Below, piece after piece: positions 48,299 through 60,737 of a DNA stretch of 64,000 nt. Location: contig JAGTWJ010000002.1 of assembly GCA_020064725.1 (NCBI GenBank), positions 2,356,001 to 2,420,000 of the forward strand, in the 5' to 3' direction. A program made the translations under genes and the position numbers. The notes under the pieces are model-generated. The model did not search any database and was not told where the DNA came from. It saw nothing but the letters and a program-made list of their open reading frames with translations. Position 1 is the stretch's first letter. Each line of letters begins with the position of its first letter. Source of the stretch: Drechslerella dactyloides (taxonomy: Eukaryota > Ascomycota > Orbiliomycetes > Orbiliales > Orbiliaceae).

Positions 48299-48957
48299 TC
48301 AGCTAGATCTACTCTTTGTGGAATATATACATGTAGACGCTGCATGGAAGTGTCTGTAAGTGTGTACGTGGATTATGTGATGCTGTTTTGTTGGTGAATT
48401 GAAGTGCATTTTGGCGTTTCGTTTCGCATATGTTGTTTTGTTTGTTTGAAGTGACGATGGATTGTCGTGAGTGGAATTGATGCATGGCATAGCATGCATT
48501 GCGCGCGTGTTATTTTATAGTATAGTTGAATGCATTTGTTAAGCTGCTATAATTATGACATTTTCCAAGCTGCTGGATGGTACCAGTCGTGATCGTAGAG
48601 GGTAGTCGTGATCGTAAAACGCGTAGCTGGAAACTGTGTACACAGCTTCACCGTCGTGCCTATGGACTCGTACTATATCGACAGAGTGGTCTCGCAGCGA
48701 AGGGTTTGGTTTACGAGACCACGACAGAGCTTGCTCCAGAATCTTGAGGAGAGCTTTCAACTTTTTTTGATTGCTATTAAGTATCTTCCGTGATCGTACC
48801 TCAGTATCCAGCGTCCGGAATACCGCCCGACGACCCTCCGTCACCATCCATAATTATAATACAAGAAAGAATATCGAAACGGGAGATCGCAAGCCATGCA
48901 TGCATCGAGCAACATAACATATCATAACAGAGCAGTACAGTTCAGTTCACAAGAACG
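48299..48957. other. Convergent intergenic region, proline dehydrogenase to cyclophilin
   Basis: About 660 bases of 3' flank for two convergent genes, with TGCATGCA at 48897-48904. No coding or RNA gene was found. Confidence 0.5.
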
Positions 48958-50274
48958 CTACTTATCCTCCTTCTTCTCCTTTATCTGACCGCAGTTCGAG
49001 ATGACAAACTTGCCGTCGAGGATCTTCCCGTCCTGCCGCTTGCCCTTCTTCGAGATCTCCTGGACGGTGTCCATGCTCTCCTGGTCGGCGATCTCGCCAA
49101 AGACGACGTGGCGGTTGTCGAGGTAGTGCAGCGGCACCGTCGTGATGAAGAACTGCGAGCCGTTTGTGTTTTTGCCCGCATTGGCCATGCTGAGGAGGCC
49201 GGGCCGGGTGTGCTTGTGCTTGAAGTTTTCGTCCTGGAAGCGCTCGCCGTAGATTGACTTGCCGCCCGTGCCCTGTATTCACACTCAGCCTTGCTCACCG
49301 TATACTACTCGCTGGCTGTATACGATGGGTGGGTGGGGTAGAGAGAAGTAAAGAAACGGAGAGGGAGGGGGGGGAGGAGAAGAAGAGAAGGGAAGAAAAC
49401 TCACATTGTGTCGGGTAAAGTCCCCGCCCTGGATCATGAACCCGTCGATGACCCGATGGAAATGCGAGTCTTTGTACCCGAACCCCGGGTCGCCGGTGCA
49501 CAGTTGTCGGAAGTTCTCCGACGTCATCGGCGTATCGTCGTACAGGGTCATGTTGATGCGACCCGTGGGCTTGGCTGTTTCGATCCGTCGACGCGACGAC
49601 CCGTTAGCCTGGCCTTTCTCTCCAACGGAACTTGCTTACCCTCCCTCCCTCCTCTCCCTCCCGTCCAGCTAGAGTCGTCGTCCAAAGACGACTCTAGACG
49701 AGGAAAATAGAAAATAACGACGAGAAAGAAAAGACATAATCTGGCAGGACGCGAACATCTTACGGCGGACTGACTCGCACTGCCCTGCCCTGCCCTCCCC
49801 TCATCCCAATGCGGGACTCTCTTCGAAATTGTCATCTAAGTGACAGACGAGAAGAATAGAAGTCTGGAGGGGGAGGGCAGGACAGTAGAAGGTCGGTCAT
49901 GGGTGACATAGACCGGAGGGAGGGAGGGAGGGAGGGTAAGCAGTGGCCATAAAAGCCGTATCGACAAGTCGAAGTTATAAATTTTTCTGATGATGGAGGG
50001 AGGAGAGAAGGAAGAAGAAGAGAAGGAAGGAAGGAAGAGAAGAGAGGAAGAAGGAAGACTACTTACAATCACCCTTCAGCGGCTGCCACGTAACCTCGAA
50101 AAAAACCTTGGAGTGAACGCCCATAGCTGCAGCGGAAGCGCTGAACAGGCGAGCGTGTCCCAGTCCGATGGTGCGGTGTGAAACGGCGCGGGAAGCAAGG
50201 AGCGAGCGTGGTGATGCTGTTGCAAACGTCGACGAAGCGGTGCGGAGGAAGGAAGACGGAAGGTGGAGAGCCAT
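48958..50274 (-). CDS. Cyclophilin (peptidyl-prolyl isomerase) with mitochondrial presequence
   Basis: Three exons on the minus strand, 50274-50067, 49574-49405 and 49272-48958, give 230 residues. The first 50 are rich in Ser, Arg and Ala with no acidic residue (MALHLPSSFLRTASSTFATA), a mitochondrial presequence. The internal M51 (MGVHSKVFFEVTW) starts a normal 180-residue cytosolic cyclophilin. Active-site elements are HFHRVIDGFMIQGGDFTRHN, MANAGKNTNGSQFFITTVP and HVVFGEI. The protein isomerises prolyl bonds and, in this family, binds cyclosporin A. The single Neurospora cyclophilin gene also yields mitochondrial and cytosolic forms, so dual products are likely here. Intron 1 is long (492 nt, 49575-50066) and holds simple repeats and a perfect hairpin; intron 2 is 132 nt. 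Confidence 0.96.
49669..49697. repeat. Perfect 11-bp hairpin in cyclophilin intron 1
   Basis: Arms CTAGAGTCGTC (49669-49679) and GACGACTCTAG (49687-49697) are exact reverse complements around a 7-nt loop. In the pre-mRNA the hairpin would stand about 95 nt before the 3' splice site, close to where branch-site recognition occurs. Confidence 0.7.
49915..49936. repeat. GGGA tetranucleotide run in cyclophilin intron 1
   Basis: About five GGGA units, read as TCCC in the transcript. Neighbouring purine-rich sequence (49985-50058) and GAGAAG runs make most of this long intron low-complexity. Confidence 0.7.
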
Positions 50275-51037
50275 CGCTGTGTGTCGTTGCCGGAATGAAT
50301 TTAAAGGCGTTTAAGTACTGTGCTGGCTGGCCGCAAAATCAATTGCAATTGCAATTGCTGCGACTGCTGACTGCTGCTGAGCTGTGTGTGCTGTGCTGTG
50401 CTGTCACCGCCGACTGATGTTTAAAAATTATTATACACGGAAAAAGAAAAATTTCGGCAACCGACAGCGACGGTCGGAATTTAGGTTATTCCGTTTTTAC
50501 TTCTTCTCGAACCGTCGGTCCTGGATAACTGAACTTACGAATGCGGTTGGATTCTCGCTTCCGGTTAGTTAGCTACCGCCACTAGCCGGTACCTTCCTTG
50601 TCTTCTACTACTCTACTACAATTCACGAGAGCACGCTGTGACGTTGAGTGTGTATGTCTCTATGTATTAAGTGTATGTATGTATACGGTACTCGGAAAAA
50701 CACGACACGTCAATGTCGACTTCAAACAAACATGCATGTGTATTCGAAACAGCGCAAGGAAACTCGTAGCCAGCCCGTGGAATCGTCAAGCAAGGGTATA
50801 AAAAAAAACTCAACCTTTCAAAACAAGAAAAGCACTGGCAAAGGAAAAAATTCGAAGGAAAGGAAAGAAATAGCAAGAGAAGTGTAAACTCGCGAGCCCC
50901 CGATGCAATGCAGAAAAGTAACAAGCTGGTATCAATACACGTAACCCGTCGTGATGATCGTAACCGAAGAAAAAAGCACACGCACGCAATGCAATGCAAC
51001 CGTTGTAAAAATCAAATGTCGAACGTACGGAAAGCAC
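50275..51037. other. Upstream region of cyclophilin and 3' flank of the secreted protein gene
   Basis: About 760 bases. Near the cyclophilin start are tandem AATTGC units (50338-50359) and CTG/CTGTG repeats (50360-50402). The rest is A-rich. No gene is seen. Confidence 0.45.
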
Positions 51038-52145
51038 TTAGGATGAGAAGGAGAAGGGATTCTTCTTCTGCCCGCGAGCCTCCTCTCGCAGCTGCTCCCG
51101 TCGTAAATGCCGATTCAAACCCTTCACCGGGGCCTCATCCTCGGCCAGCAGCTGTGCCTCTCGGTGTTCAACCTCAACCGACCGGCGGCCGTTCTTCGCG
51201 CTCTTCTTGTCGACGACCGAAATGTCCATGCACGACGAGTACCACTACAACCATGTTGTCAGCTAAGATCCATATCAAGTGCGGACAAGTGATAAAGCGG
51301 GACTGCAACATACCTCGACGTAGTCCGGCTTCGGGCCAAAGTGCTGACTGTAGTCCCACACCCAGTAGACAGTATAATCCTTCCCAACCTTCGCGGTACT
51401 AGGCAGCCTGAAATAGCTCTTGCAAGCCCCGCCGACGCGACCCTTCTGCACATTCTCGTGACCGGTCTCAATGCACACGCCGTCGTCAAACGGCGTCGTA
51501 TCGAGCAAGACACCCTGTCCGTCGCCGCCCTTGCCGTCGCGCGTCCATTTGAGCACGCTGGCGATATCGCGGTCCGCGCGCGGGTTCTGCGTGCCGTACC
51601 AGTATATCGTGCCGGGGCTGGCTTTCGGCCCGTTCTGCCCGTCGAGGGTCTGCCAGATGTGGCCGTTCTCAAGGTACGTTGCGCGGACGAGGTCGCCGGG
51701 TGTGGCGGTCAGCTTCGGGAAGGACGACAGTTGGCCGGGCGATGTGCGGCCGGGCGGACAGACTGGCGTGCTGGAGTCGATTTTCAGGATGCGGTAAGTG
51801 GTGTCGACGTCAATGTTGGTGGATTGCCGGCCGACTGTTGTTATCGGAACGTTAGTAAAGTTGCGGAAGGCGGGTGTCTGCGGGGTTTACTTACCGTAGT
51901 TTCTGACGTATCCTTTCGTCGGGTTGTCGGTGAAGAACGGCCCGCTGGCACAGGTGAGGTCGTCCGGCTATAGGATTCATAAATCGTTAGCTATAAATTC
52001 AACGCTGGTCATGCTGACCTAGGAGATGTATACGACGGAATAGACATACCCAGGAGTGACCGTCGACTCGTGCGCGGAGAACGACGAGCAGAAGCAGGAG
52101 ATAGTGCACGCCGAGAAGGCGCGAGACCCTCCGAGCGCCGTCCAT
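51038..52145 (-). CDS. Secreted protein with N-terminal His after the signal peptide (DUF7492-like)
   Basis: Four exons on the minus strand, 52145-52050, 51967-51895, 51834-51314 and 51244-51038, give 298 residues. A signal peptide (Leu/Val core, residues 10-23) probably ends at G29, leaving H30-S-W at the mature N-terminus. The middle carries PKLTATPGDLVRATYLENGHIW, GTIYWYGT, GKGGDGQGVLL, FDDGVCIETG and DYTVYWVWDYS, which I believe match an uncharacterised fungal family, DUF7492. A mature N-terminal His plus H115 in ENGH recalls the copper histidine brace of lytic polysaccharide monooxygenases; this is inference. The last 60 residues are a charged, Arg/Glu/Lys-rich tail and look disordered. 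Introns are 82, 60 and 69 nt and all junctions stay in frame. Confidence 0.85.
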
Positions 52146-54954
52146 TTCGAATAGAGAGCACCGATCTAGCGATGCGGGAAGAGGGCAAGAAGAAATAGGG
52201 AAACTGAATTCAATGTGATTATATCGCGGGATGGTTGTTTGTAGAAAAGGTGGTTGATATGCCGATGGAAGGTGATGCGATGATGGAAAGATGGTATGGC
52301 GGAGAAAGAATAATCTCGGAGCAGCCGGTCGGTTTATAAGCGCTGCTATCACCGGGGTAGCACACCAGCTGTCTTCGAGCTGTCGACACAGATATCTTCT
52401 TTTTTTCCAGGAATGCAATGGGCACGGAATGCCAGTCCGCCTTTATATCTGATAATCGACTCGATATCCTCTCCCCAGCAACCAGGCCAACCTCTTCCGG
52501 ATGACACCAATTTCGCAGCCGCCGCGCACGGGAAATCGAATGTTCGAAGCCGTAATGGTGACGAAGCCGGATTCCGAGAGCTGCGATAGTGTATTATATC
52601 CCACAACGCGGACGTGTCAAAAAATGCAACAGACCAGCCCGGCAAGTCAACTTGACAATTCCTCAACCACGCAAGATAGAATATCAAAAAAAGAGAGGCG
52701 TAGATATTAAATATAAGAAAAAGTATCGGTATATGTCGTAACAATTGCGAAGAAGGGAATGTGCAGTGCAGCCAGCCACTGTATACTAGGTAATAATGAA
52801 CCGACCCGCGGATGTCGACAATTCAGCACAATATCTCGAAAGAAAGGAAGAACGAAAGAAAAAAGAAGACCAGCTGCAAGAAAGAGGCACAGACGCATGC
52901 ATACACTCTCGGCAGCTACCTAGGAAGCTAGCTCATATATATATTATATCCCGGCTGCATGCACGCATTATCCTCGCTGGGTACTTAATCTCTGCTCCTC
53001 GCTCGCTCGCGTGCCCGCACTGCAGCACCGAACTTCAGCACCCGCCGTGCATATTACCCGAAAAAGAAAAAACAAGAAGAACACAACCAACAGCCGGCCA
53101 GACGTCAACGTCAAACCGTAAACTCGCCGACCGCGCTGTCAAGCACAAAAAACAAAGAAAGAATGCTAAGCTTTCTGACTAACGATGTAAAGTGGAAAAT
53201 TAATATAGCACAGTGATCCGAGCTGGAAGCAAGGCCGGGGGCCCAGTGGTGCATTTAAATATAGCGACAATTTAATCTCGTCAAGAAATAATATCGCCAA
53301 CTGAGATCTCGCTGTCAACTCAGCAGAGTCAAACCCCGGTACCTGGGAATCCACACGGCGCATCCCGCCAGCATCGAAACTTTCCAAAACATATCCCCAA
53401 AATACCAGACTAGCCCAGTCGACGATGGCCGCTTCGTGCAATCGACTGACATCAAGTCATGCCAGCTCGTAAGGGAACGCGTCTACCAAAGCATCCACAT
53501 CCTCGTCACGTTCTTTCGTTTTTCCACCCCATGCCCTTTAAAGCCCTCGTTTCACCGTCGCAAGGCCGCCAGCCAATCGGCAGCCGAGAACGGGCCCTCG
53601 CACCGCTTCTCGAACGAACACGAGCAAACTTGTTCAACTCCCACCATCCCGATGCCCTCCAAATAAAATACCAGAACCCACTGCAAAAGATACCGAATCA
53701 CCTAAATAAGAAACCGAAAATTTCCGACCGGTGCATGGCATAGCATGGCCCACGGTACGTACCACCAGCATGAACCGTCAAATCAGCGCAGAAGGCCCCG
53801 CTGTCCCAACAGCCGCCGGCCGTCCATCCGGTCGCCTCGCTTACCACCACTCATTCACATCCAGCATTAGCTAATCAACATCCACAATAATACTTCCTCA
53901 GTACACTAGTACTGCGTACGTATACCGTGCTAGTAGGTCTGGGTATACGCTGTGTATACACCGCCTTGACTTTCTTGCCAGGGGAACAGAGTATTTACCC
54001 GTACACGTATGCAGCCAGCGGGGCGCCCCAAGAAACGGTGTCACGTTAACCTCCCACCAGCAACCTCACGCGTTCCCATTCGCCAGCACCAAAAGCTACC
54101 ACCACCATCTGCACCACCCATCGGCGCTAACCACAGCCAACGTGCATCTATTTTTTGCCCATTGTACTATATTGCATTCTCGAAGAACAAAGAAAAATTA
54201 CTGATCCCCTGACATCGCATCGCATCGCATCGTGTATATGCGGTACATACATACATAGATGAAGCAGCGTCCTCCCGGCCTGTCACTCGTGTCCTCGCCC
54301 GTCCCGCGACGCTATTCGCCGACGCCAGATCAGATGAAACCTAGCGCCGGTGCTTAACGTTATATCAACATATCAACGACCGCCGCACTTCACGTCACGT
54401 ATACATGCACACACATGTGCTTCGCCGGCCGGCCGGCCGCCCCAACTAGTACACTTACTTACTTACTCGCCCTCTCGTGAGCTCACGCGTGCTCTGTTCG
54501 ATGTATACTAGATGCATATAATATAATATAATGCCTAGATATCGATATATCGCTCGCATGACTCAATTTATGTTGGAAACGTGCACGGGTGCATATATAC
54601 GCCTAGGTGCGTTCTCTGCAGAATACGATTGGATCACAGCTACACCGATTACGTACGACGGTGGTTACGAAAACCCATCGACGCCCATTCATCCATTCAC
54701 AACTACACGCCGATAGTTACCGTCTACCGATCGATCGATCGTTCAATCATTCATTCGTTCATTCCTCAGGTAGCTACGGTATGCCGACTCGCATATAGGA
54801 ATAAGTATGCCTCCATAGCCTCGCTTTTGATCCCAATCAACAATCCCTCTCACACTAAGCAAAAAAATGAAACACACAAGAAAAGAAAGGGAGGGAAAGG
54901 CGAGAAGGAGGGAATGGGTTAGCTAGCACGTGCGTAGTATTAGTAGCTGTGAGT
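52146..54954. other. Long non-coding interval, secreted protein gene to UGP1
   Basis: About 2.8 kb with no supportable gene on either strand. It contains AGCTAGCT (52926), TGCATGCA (52956), a GCATC run (54213-54231), GGCCGGCC repeats (54428-54441), ACTT/CTTA repeats (54453-54470) and GATC/ATCG repeats (54728-54743). The first 300 bases are the likely promoter of the secreted protein gene; the last part is the UGP1 3' flank. Confidence 0.5.
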
Positions 54955-56881
54955 TTAGTGCTCCAGCAGCCGGAGCGAGCCCTGTACGACGACGTTTTCG
55001 AGAATGCTGCCGGGCGGGATATCGATCGTGCTACCCTCGCTTGCTACAATGATGACCGTTCCTACCAAACAAAAAATACAACATGTCAGCATGCACCTAC
55101 AGACAAATAAATTCTAGGCGTGATGTAAAAGGAGGGATTGCGCACCCTTCAGAGTGACCTTCCGGCCGAGGTTGACCGCCCCGATGATCGTCAGATGGTC
55201 CAGCTCGAGCATGCGCGGGATGCTCGGAATCCGCTTCTGGAAGTCGGACACCTTCTTAAAGTGCGTCCCAAGCTTGATCAGCGGCGCCGGTCCGAAGCGC
55301 GACGCATCAATCGTGAGCTGCCCGTGCTTGAGCGAGTACAGGTCCGACTTGACCAGCATCAAATCAGAGCACGTCTTGACGGGCAGGAAGCGGCGGCGGG
55401 GCACGTTGACACCGTGGGAGCCCTTGAAGTGCCGGATGGCCGCGCCGACAGCCGTCTCCAGCTGCACGACCGACAGGTCCGACTCGCCCTTGCCGACGGA
55501 GATGTTCTTGTGGTTCGGGATGATCTCCAGCTCGAGCTCGTTGTTCTCAACCACCCGCTTGATCGCCTTGAGGTTCAGCCAGATGTTGTTGGTGTTGAAG
55601 TACTTGAACTTCTTGATGGACTTGAAGTCCTGCTCGTGCTCCTTGGGTACCTGCGCGATTTCAAGCAGGCGCACGGTGCCCTCGTAGTCGATGATCGTGC
55701 CACCCTTCACGTCGGCCTTGGTCTTGTCCGTCAGCTCCATAATGTACTCGGCACCGGTGTCGTTCAGGTGCTGCAGGATGTTGAGGTCGACGACGGCGCC
55801 CAGGTTGTCCACGTTGCTGAGGAACAGCCACTCGACGCCCCGGTCGAGCAGCGAATCTAGCGTGCCAGAGTTGTTGAGGGACTCGAAGACGTCGCCGTGG
55901 CCGGGTGGGTACCAGTTCTCGATCGAGGAGTCAAAGTCCTTGGGCACGGGCAGCAGCGAGTCCTTGTGGATACGCGGGAAACGGGACTGGTTGAAGGTCA
56001 GAATGTCGATGTTGTGGCCCTCGTACTTCTTGATGATGTTTTGCGTGTCGTCGTTCGTGTTGAACGAGTTCATGAGGACGAACGGCACGTTGACCTTGTG
56101 CGTGTGGTTCAGGTACTCGATCTGGCGGACGGACAGGTCCAAGAAGGACATGCCGTCGCGGACCTCGATCACGGACTTGGGACCCACGCAGCCCATGGAG
56201 GTACCCAGGCCACCATTGAGCTTGAGGACGGCCAGCTTGTTGAGCAGGTCGGTGTTGGTACTCGCGGAGAGGTCATCGTAGGCAACGACTTGCTTCGGGT
56301 TCGGTGGGGCGATGAGGTCCCAGTCGCTGCGGCCATGTTAGCGGCTGTTGCACGATCGTAGATAGATATGCAACCTTACAGGGTGGTTCCTTTCGCCTTG
56401 TCTTTGAGATATCGACGGAACAGGGTGAAAAAGTTGTCCATCTCGGTTTCAAACTTCTACCCCAGTTACAGCGTTAGCCGTTCTGTTCAAGAGACATCGG
56501 GCAATGGGTGCTATATACCTTCTTGGTCTGGGCGTCCTGGACCGTGTCGGCCAGCTTGTTCAAGGCATTCCGCATCTGGCTGGCCGCCACTGACGTCGAC
56601 GTGTTGTCGAAGGCCTGGTTCGCAGGGCGATTATCGTCAGCGGGGTTAAAAATTCGCAGGTGCAGACCGTCGAGCGTCGCCCGGTGGTAAAGGGCAAGAC
56701 GGGACGCTACGGCAGCTTTGAGGCCACGACGGCTGCTCTGTTCCCCCACCATCGAGGTCCGTTGTCGGGGCGGGTGTGCAAGTTAACTCACGAAGGCGCT
56801 CTGGGACTTTGGGTGTCTTCTAGACGTGGGGAAACCCTCAGCGCTGAGGAGCCCGCTGCCGGGGAAGGACAACTTCGACAT
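54955..56881 (-). CDS. UGP1: UTP-glucose-1-phosphate uridylyltransferase (UDP-glucose pyrophosphorylase)
   Basis: Five exons on the minus strand, 56881-56792, 56614-56519, 56456-56380, 56326-55146 and 55061-54955, give 516 residues, the usual size. The nucleotide-binding loop LNGGLGTSMG is at 124-133, followed by CVGPKSVIEV. Further conserved parts are FVLMNSFNTNDDT, NWYPPGHGDVFESL, FLSNVDNLGA, the Lys-containing IIPNHKNI and the C-terminal beta-helix (LDHLTIIGAVNLGRKVTLKG/TVIIVASEG) across the last intron. The enzyme makes UDP-glucose in the cytosol for glycogen, trehalose and cell-wall glucan. The N-terminal 50 residues hold Ser-rich segments that in yeast are phosphorylated by Psk kinases; the sites are not identifiable here. 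Introns are 177, 62, 53 and 84 nt. Confidence 0.97.
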
Positions 56882-57765
56882 GGTGGCGTAATTGGTGCAG
56901 ACGGATGAGGTGCTTTGAGGAGGATAATTGGATTCAGCGAAGGATGCTGAGCTGGTGTCAAGATCCGGGTCAGCACGTTGGAGGTCTAATTATAAGTGGG
57001 AAGCGAGACAACGGCGAGAGCAACAGCGGCAGGCGCAATGGAATCGGTGAGGGATATAATCAACGGCAGGACGACTGGATTGTAAACTGAGAACAATACG
57101 GCATCCAGCAGTCAATCGACAGACAGCCGCTCCCTGCAAACCTCAGCCCGCAAAACAGGCTGGCCGGGCTTTTATAGCCCGCCCGCGGGAAGCTAGCTAG
57201 TGAGGGGCGACGACCGACAAGCATCGACGCCGATTGTGTCATCGATGCCAAACGACGCTCTGGCCACCGTCGACACCAGCCGAGCTTGCTCTCTTATCGA
57301 TAAGCGGGCACTTTCACCACAGCGGTCCCGTAGAAGTGCACATACTAGCAGTAAGTGACGCTACGGGAGCCAGCATTGTCGGGCTGCTTCGTATTGTGCC
57401 GTATCCAAGACTTGCTCTCTCGCCGTTGCGTTATATGCCTCCGAACGTAATAATATCACGCGTGGTGGGGCCAGCCTTACCTGTTGCGGAGTTAAGGGAC
57501 AAAAAAGATATCGATCCCACTGCACAGCCAGCACAATCACAATCAGCTACGGCATGCCGAGAGCTAGGAGAGGGGGAATACCGACCGATAACCAGGATCC
57601 AGGAGGAGAAGATGCAGATATCAATTGGCAGCAGGGAGACAGCTGAAAGCAGGCCGGTCCCAGAACAACTAGACTGCTGGTGCTGCTGTTTGCTGGTGGA
57701 GAACGTTCGTGGGTGGACGGTCTTCGCGCTTCGGAGAGGGTTCGAAGAGCTGGTGGAAGAAGAGA

Positions 57766-57784
57766 GACGGACGGACGGACGGAC
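57766..57784. repeat. GGAC tetranucleotide run
   Basis: Nearly five GGAC units in tandem, in the upstream region of UGP1, about 900 bases from its ATG. Confidence 0.75.
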
Positions 57785-57998
57785 AGGCAGACCTCGACGA
57801 AAGGCCCACGGGGACTCGAACTGCTTTTTAAACTTCTTCAGGGACAGCTGTGGCTCCTGATCCAGCTTGCCAACAGCTACGTAGCTCGCCAGGGGTGCTG
57901 GTAAATTATACGACCTGCCGGACATACATACATCTCTCGCGGAACGCGTGGAGGAGTCTTGAGGTATGCACTCTGCTTCCGTTGTCGTAGCTCCAGGT

Positions 57999-58038
57999 GG
58001 GGAGGTACCAGCTGTCACGGCCGCCGAGGTACCTCCCC
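57999..58038. repeat. Perfect 11-bp inverted repeat with 18-nt spacer
   Basis: GGGGAGGTACC (57999-58009) and GGTACCTCCCC (58028-58038) are exact reverse complements. Each arm also holds the palindrome GGTACC. The element lies about 1.1 kb upstream of the UGP1 start and could be a dimeric factor site. Confidence 0.65.
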
Positions 58039-59708
58039 GCTGTAATTTTGCGGATGGGGTACTTCCTGCGCGGGTCCATCACAGCCCACGGACACCTCGA
58101 GCTTCACCATCACATCACAGCTAACTAGCTGCACAGCTCCGAATCACAGCTCTCTCTCGCCAATCCGGCTAGCTTGCTTGCTTCCATCCCACTCTCGCAC
58201 CAACTCGTCACATTGCACCGCGGTCCACCAGCTCAACTCCGTTGGACTGGCGTCGATGCTACTTCTATACGTTTAGCACAGCTGGCCCCCCAGCTGCAGG
58301 GTGCATGGCATGCTCCAGCATGCTTTCTCGCCATATTCACGTTTCCCATCGAAGCTCCAGGTCTGGCCGCTGCATGATATTGTTATATTCCACTCAGCGG
58401 CTGCAGCTGTCCGGGCAGCGCCAAGCAGCATACCGACAAACAGCACATGCTCCGTCCGCTGCACCAAATTGGCCGGAATCCCACTTGTCGCTGAAGCCGA
58501 AATCCCAATGCATTCCCACCAGGTCTGGCCAGCAGGGGGATACGGACTGACTGCTCTGGCATCGTGGCTTGGTCCGGGCGAGGTTCGGACCCAGACGATT
58601 GAAAATGCGAAAATGCCGCTTTGCCTTCCGAGGACGAACTACGGCGAGAAGTAGCGCTGCCGTTTGCCCCCTGCGCAGGCCTGCCCTGCGGAGGACGTTC
58701 CGAGAATTCGATCGAATCGACACTACCATCCGAGCCCTGCTCCGCTCCTTGTCTCACGGGCTAGACTGATTTGCTCCCTTACTTCTCAACAATATTGAAT
58801 TGAGACCGAAAAAAAAAAAAAAAATTCTTTCTGCGCTATTAATTTCCAGAAATCCTAAACGTCTGGTGCATACCTGGTGCAGCTGTTCGAACAGCTGCAG
58901 AAAGACAGCCGACAGGTACGTCTCGTGGCTGCGTGTGTCGGATTATCCCACCCTGCCCCGTCGGACCGATAGCATGCGCACCACCGGTGCACATCGACAT
59001 CGAACATGAGGCTGGGAAACTTTGAGAAATTCCGCACCGATGCGATGCCGTCAGACCTGCAGACGCACCGCCTGACCAATATTAATATGGCGACGATACG
59101 ATAACATCCGGCTCTCCGTGGCATCCGTCCAGATTTTAATGCCTCGCACTAGTCGGCATCGCATCGCGCGCACGCCAGATCGGACACACACGCGCACTCA
59201 CCGTGCATGATCCGTCGAGAAATTCGAGGCCAGCCTCGAACAGCGCCGACGCTCCCTGCAGCTCCCAGACATTAAACATCACATGATGCGCCTACTTACG
59301 ATCAACGAAATAAAATAATGCATGGAACAACGGAGCCCGGCCTATCGATATATCACCTTTCGGATACGACTGTGCGCGTGCGCATCATACCCTCAACCGA
59401 GAACTATAACATATATCGACCGCCAGCCACGGAATAATAAATAACCCCGTTAACGATTGCAATCGTATGTACGGTACGCTACTCGATCGAGTTTCACCAA
59501 CCCTGGGCTTTTTAATTAATATGGTATGGTATGGTGGATGAGAGAAAATAATTCTATTTTTAAGTTATTCCATCTACATACAGTACATTAAACTATAGCC
59601 AAGCTAAGTGTACAGAAAAGAAGAAGGCTTGAGAATTCTACCTCCTCGCCCTGATATCGCAGTCGCACGAAAAAAATAACGCGTTGCTTTTCCCCATTGC
59701 AAGCTTTT

Positions 59709-59733
59709 GATGATGGTGATGATGATGATGATG
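59709..59733. repeat. GAT/ATG trinucleotide run
   Basis: Eight GAT-type units with one GGT interruption. Not inside any gene I can support. Confidence 0.75.
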
Positions 59734-60415
59734 CCAACCTCCATGGGTATAGTTAGGGAATGATAGCACATCTGATCCTTCCGGTCCCGTTTCGTTCCCT
59801 CCGCTCTCCGTCGCGGCTATCCTGATATCGATCGATCGACCGTGATACATGCGTGGATTCGCCGTGCATGCGGATGGACAGCCTCCACGATGTGATATCG
59901 ATAGAGGTTGGAGCTGTAACCCTCTCGTCCGGTTTCGTCGGCGGTCCGATGGCTTCGCATGCCGTCTCCTCAACCGGACATTGTCGCCGAGCCGTCGTAC
60001 GGACGTATCAATTGCGTGGTTGCAGGCAAGTGATGTTGCGCAGTGTTCGTTCGCGTAACGCGAGATCTGAAATCTGCAGTGTACAGTGCAGCGTCCCGCA
60101 GTTCAGATGGATATTGCTGCCTCAGCCGGTTGGTACGACTCCGTTGGCATCTGCCGTGTAGCCGGTGCGACGTCTCCGCGATTCTCTCAGATTCGCGAGG
60201 TAGAATGCTGGATGGATGGGGGTCCGGGTACTATCTCGTCTCGTTGGCAAAACTAACGTTTCGGGAAAAAAAAATATTCTTCTTTCTGACAAAAGAGAGG
60301 AAGGGAGTGTTTCGCTGCACGCGCGCGCGCCGTCCGGGCATAACGGTTTGCAGCATCTGATCGAGGGTATACACAGAAGAAGAAAAAGATGGGGGTATTG
60401 GTATTATCGCATGAC

Positions 60416-60737
60416 TGCATGCATGCCTGCCGGGTTGTGGTTTCGGCGCCATGTCGTATCGGTATGCCTCTACGCTGCGATAGCCGCGGAGGCATAAGCC
60501 GTCGGAGGGGGTGTTCGTCGTCGTCGTCGAATGTTCGTCCGTCCGCCAGCCTGACCAACCGGCCGGCTGCATGAATCGCTCGATCGACGGTATCAATTAG
60601 ATGATTTGTAGGGGTGATTATTATTACTATGGTTCTGATTCTGTTTCTGTTCTGGCGAATTCGATTCAATTCAGATCTTTGCATGCATTTGGTCGTTATT
60701 TCGTGTCGTTGTAGCGCTGTTAGCCAGCTAGCTAGCT
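60416..60737. repeat. Cluster of self-complementary octamers
   Basis: TGCATGCA at 60416 and 60680, and AGCTAGCTAGCT at 60726-60737, all just downstream of the tail-anchored protein gene. Part of a window-wide excess of such octamers. Confidence 0.6.
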
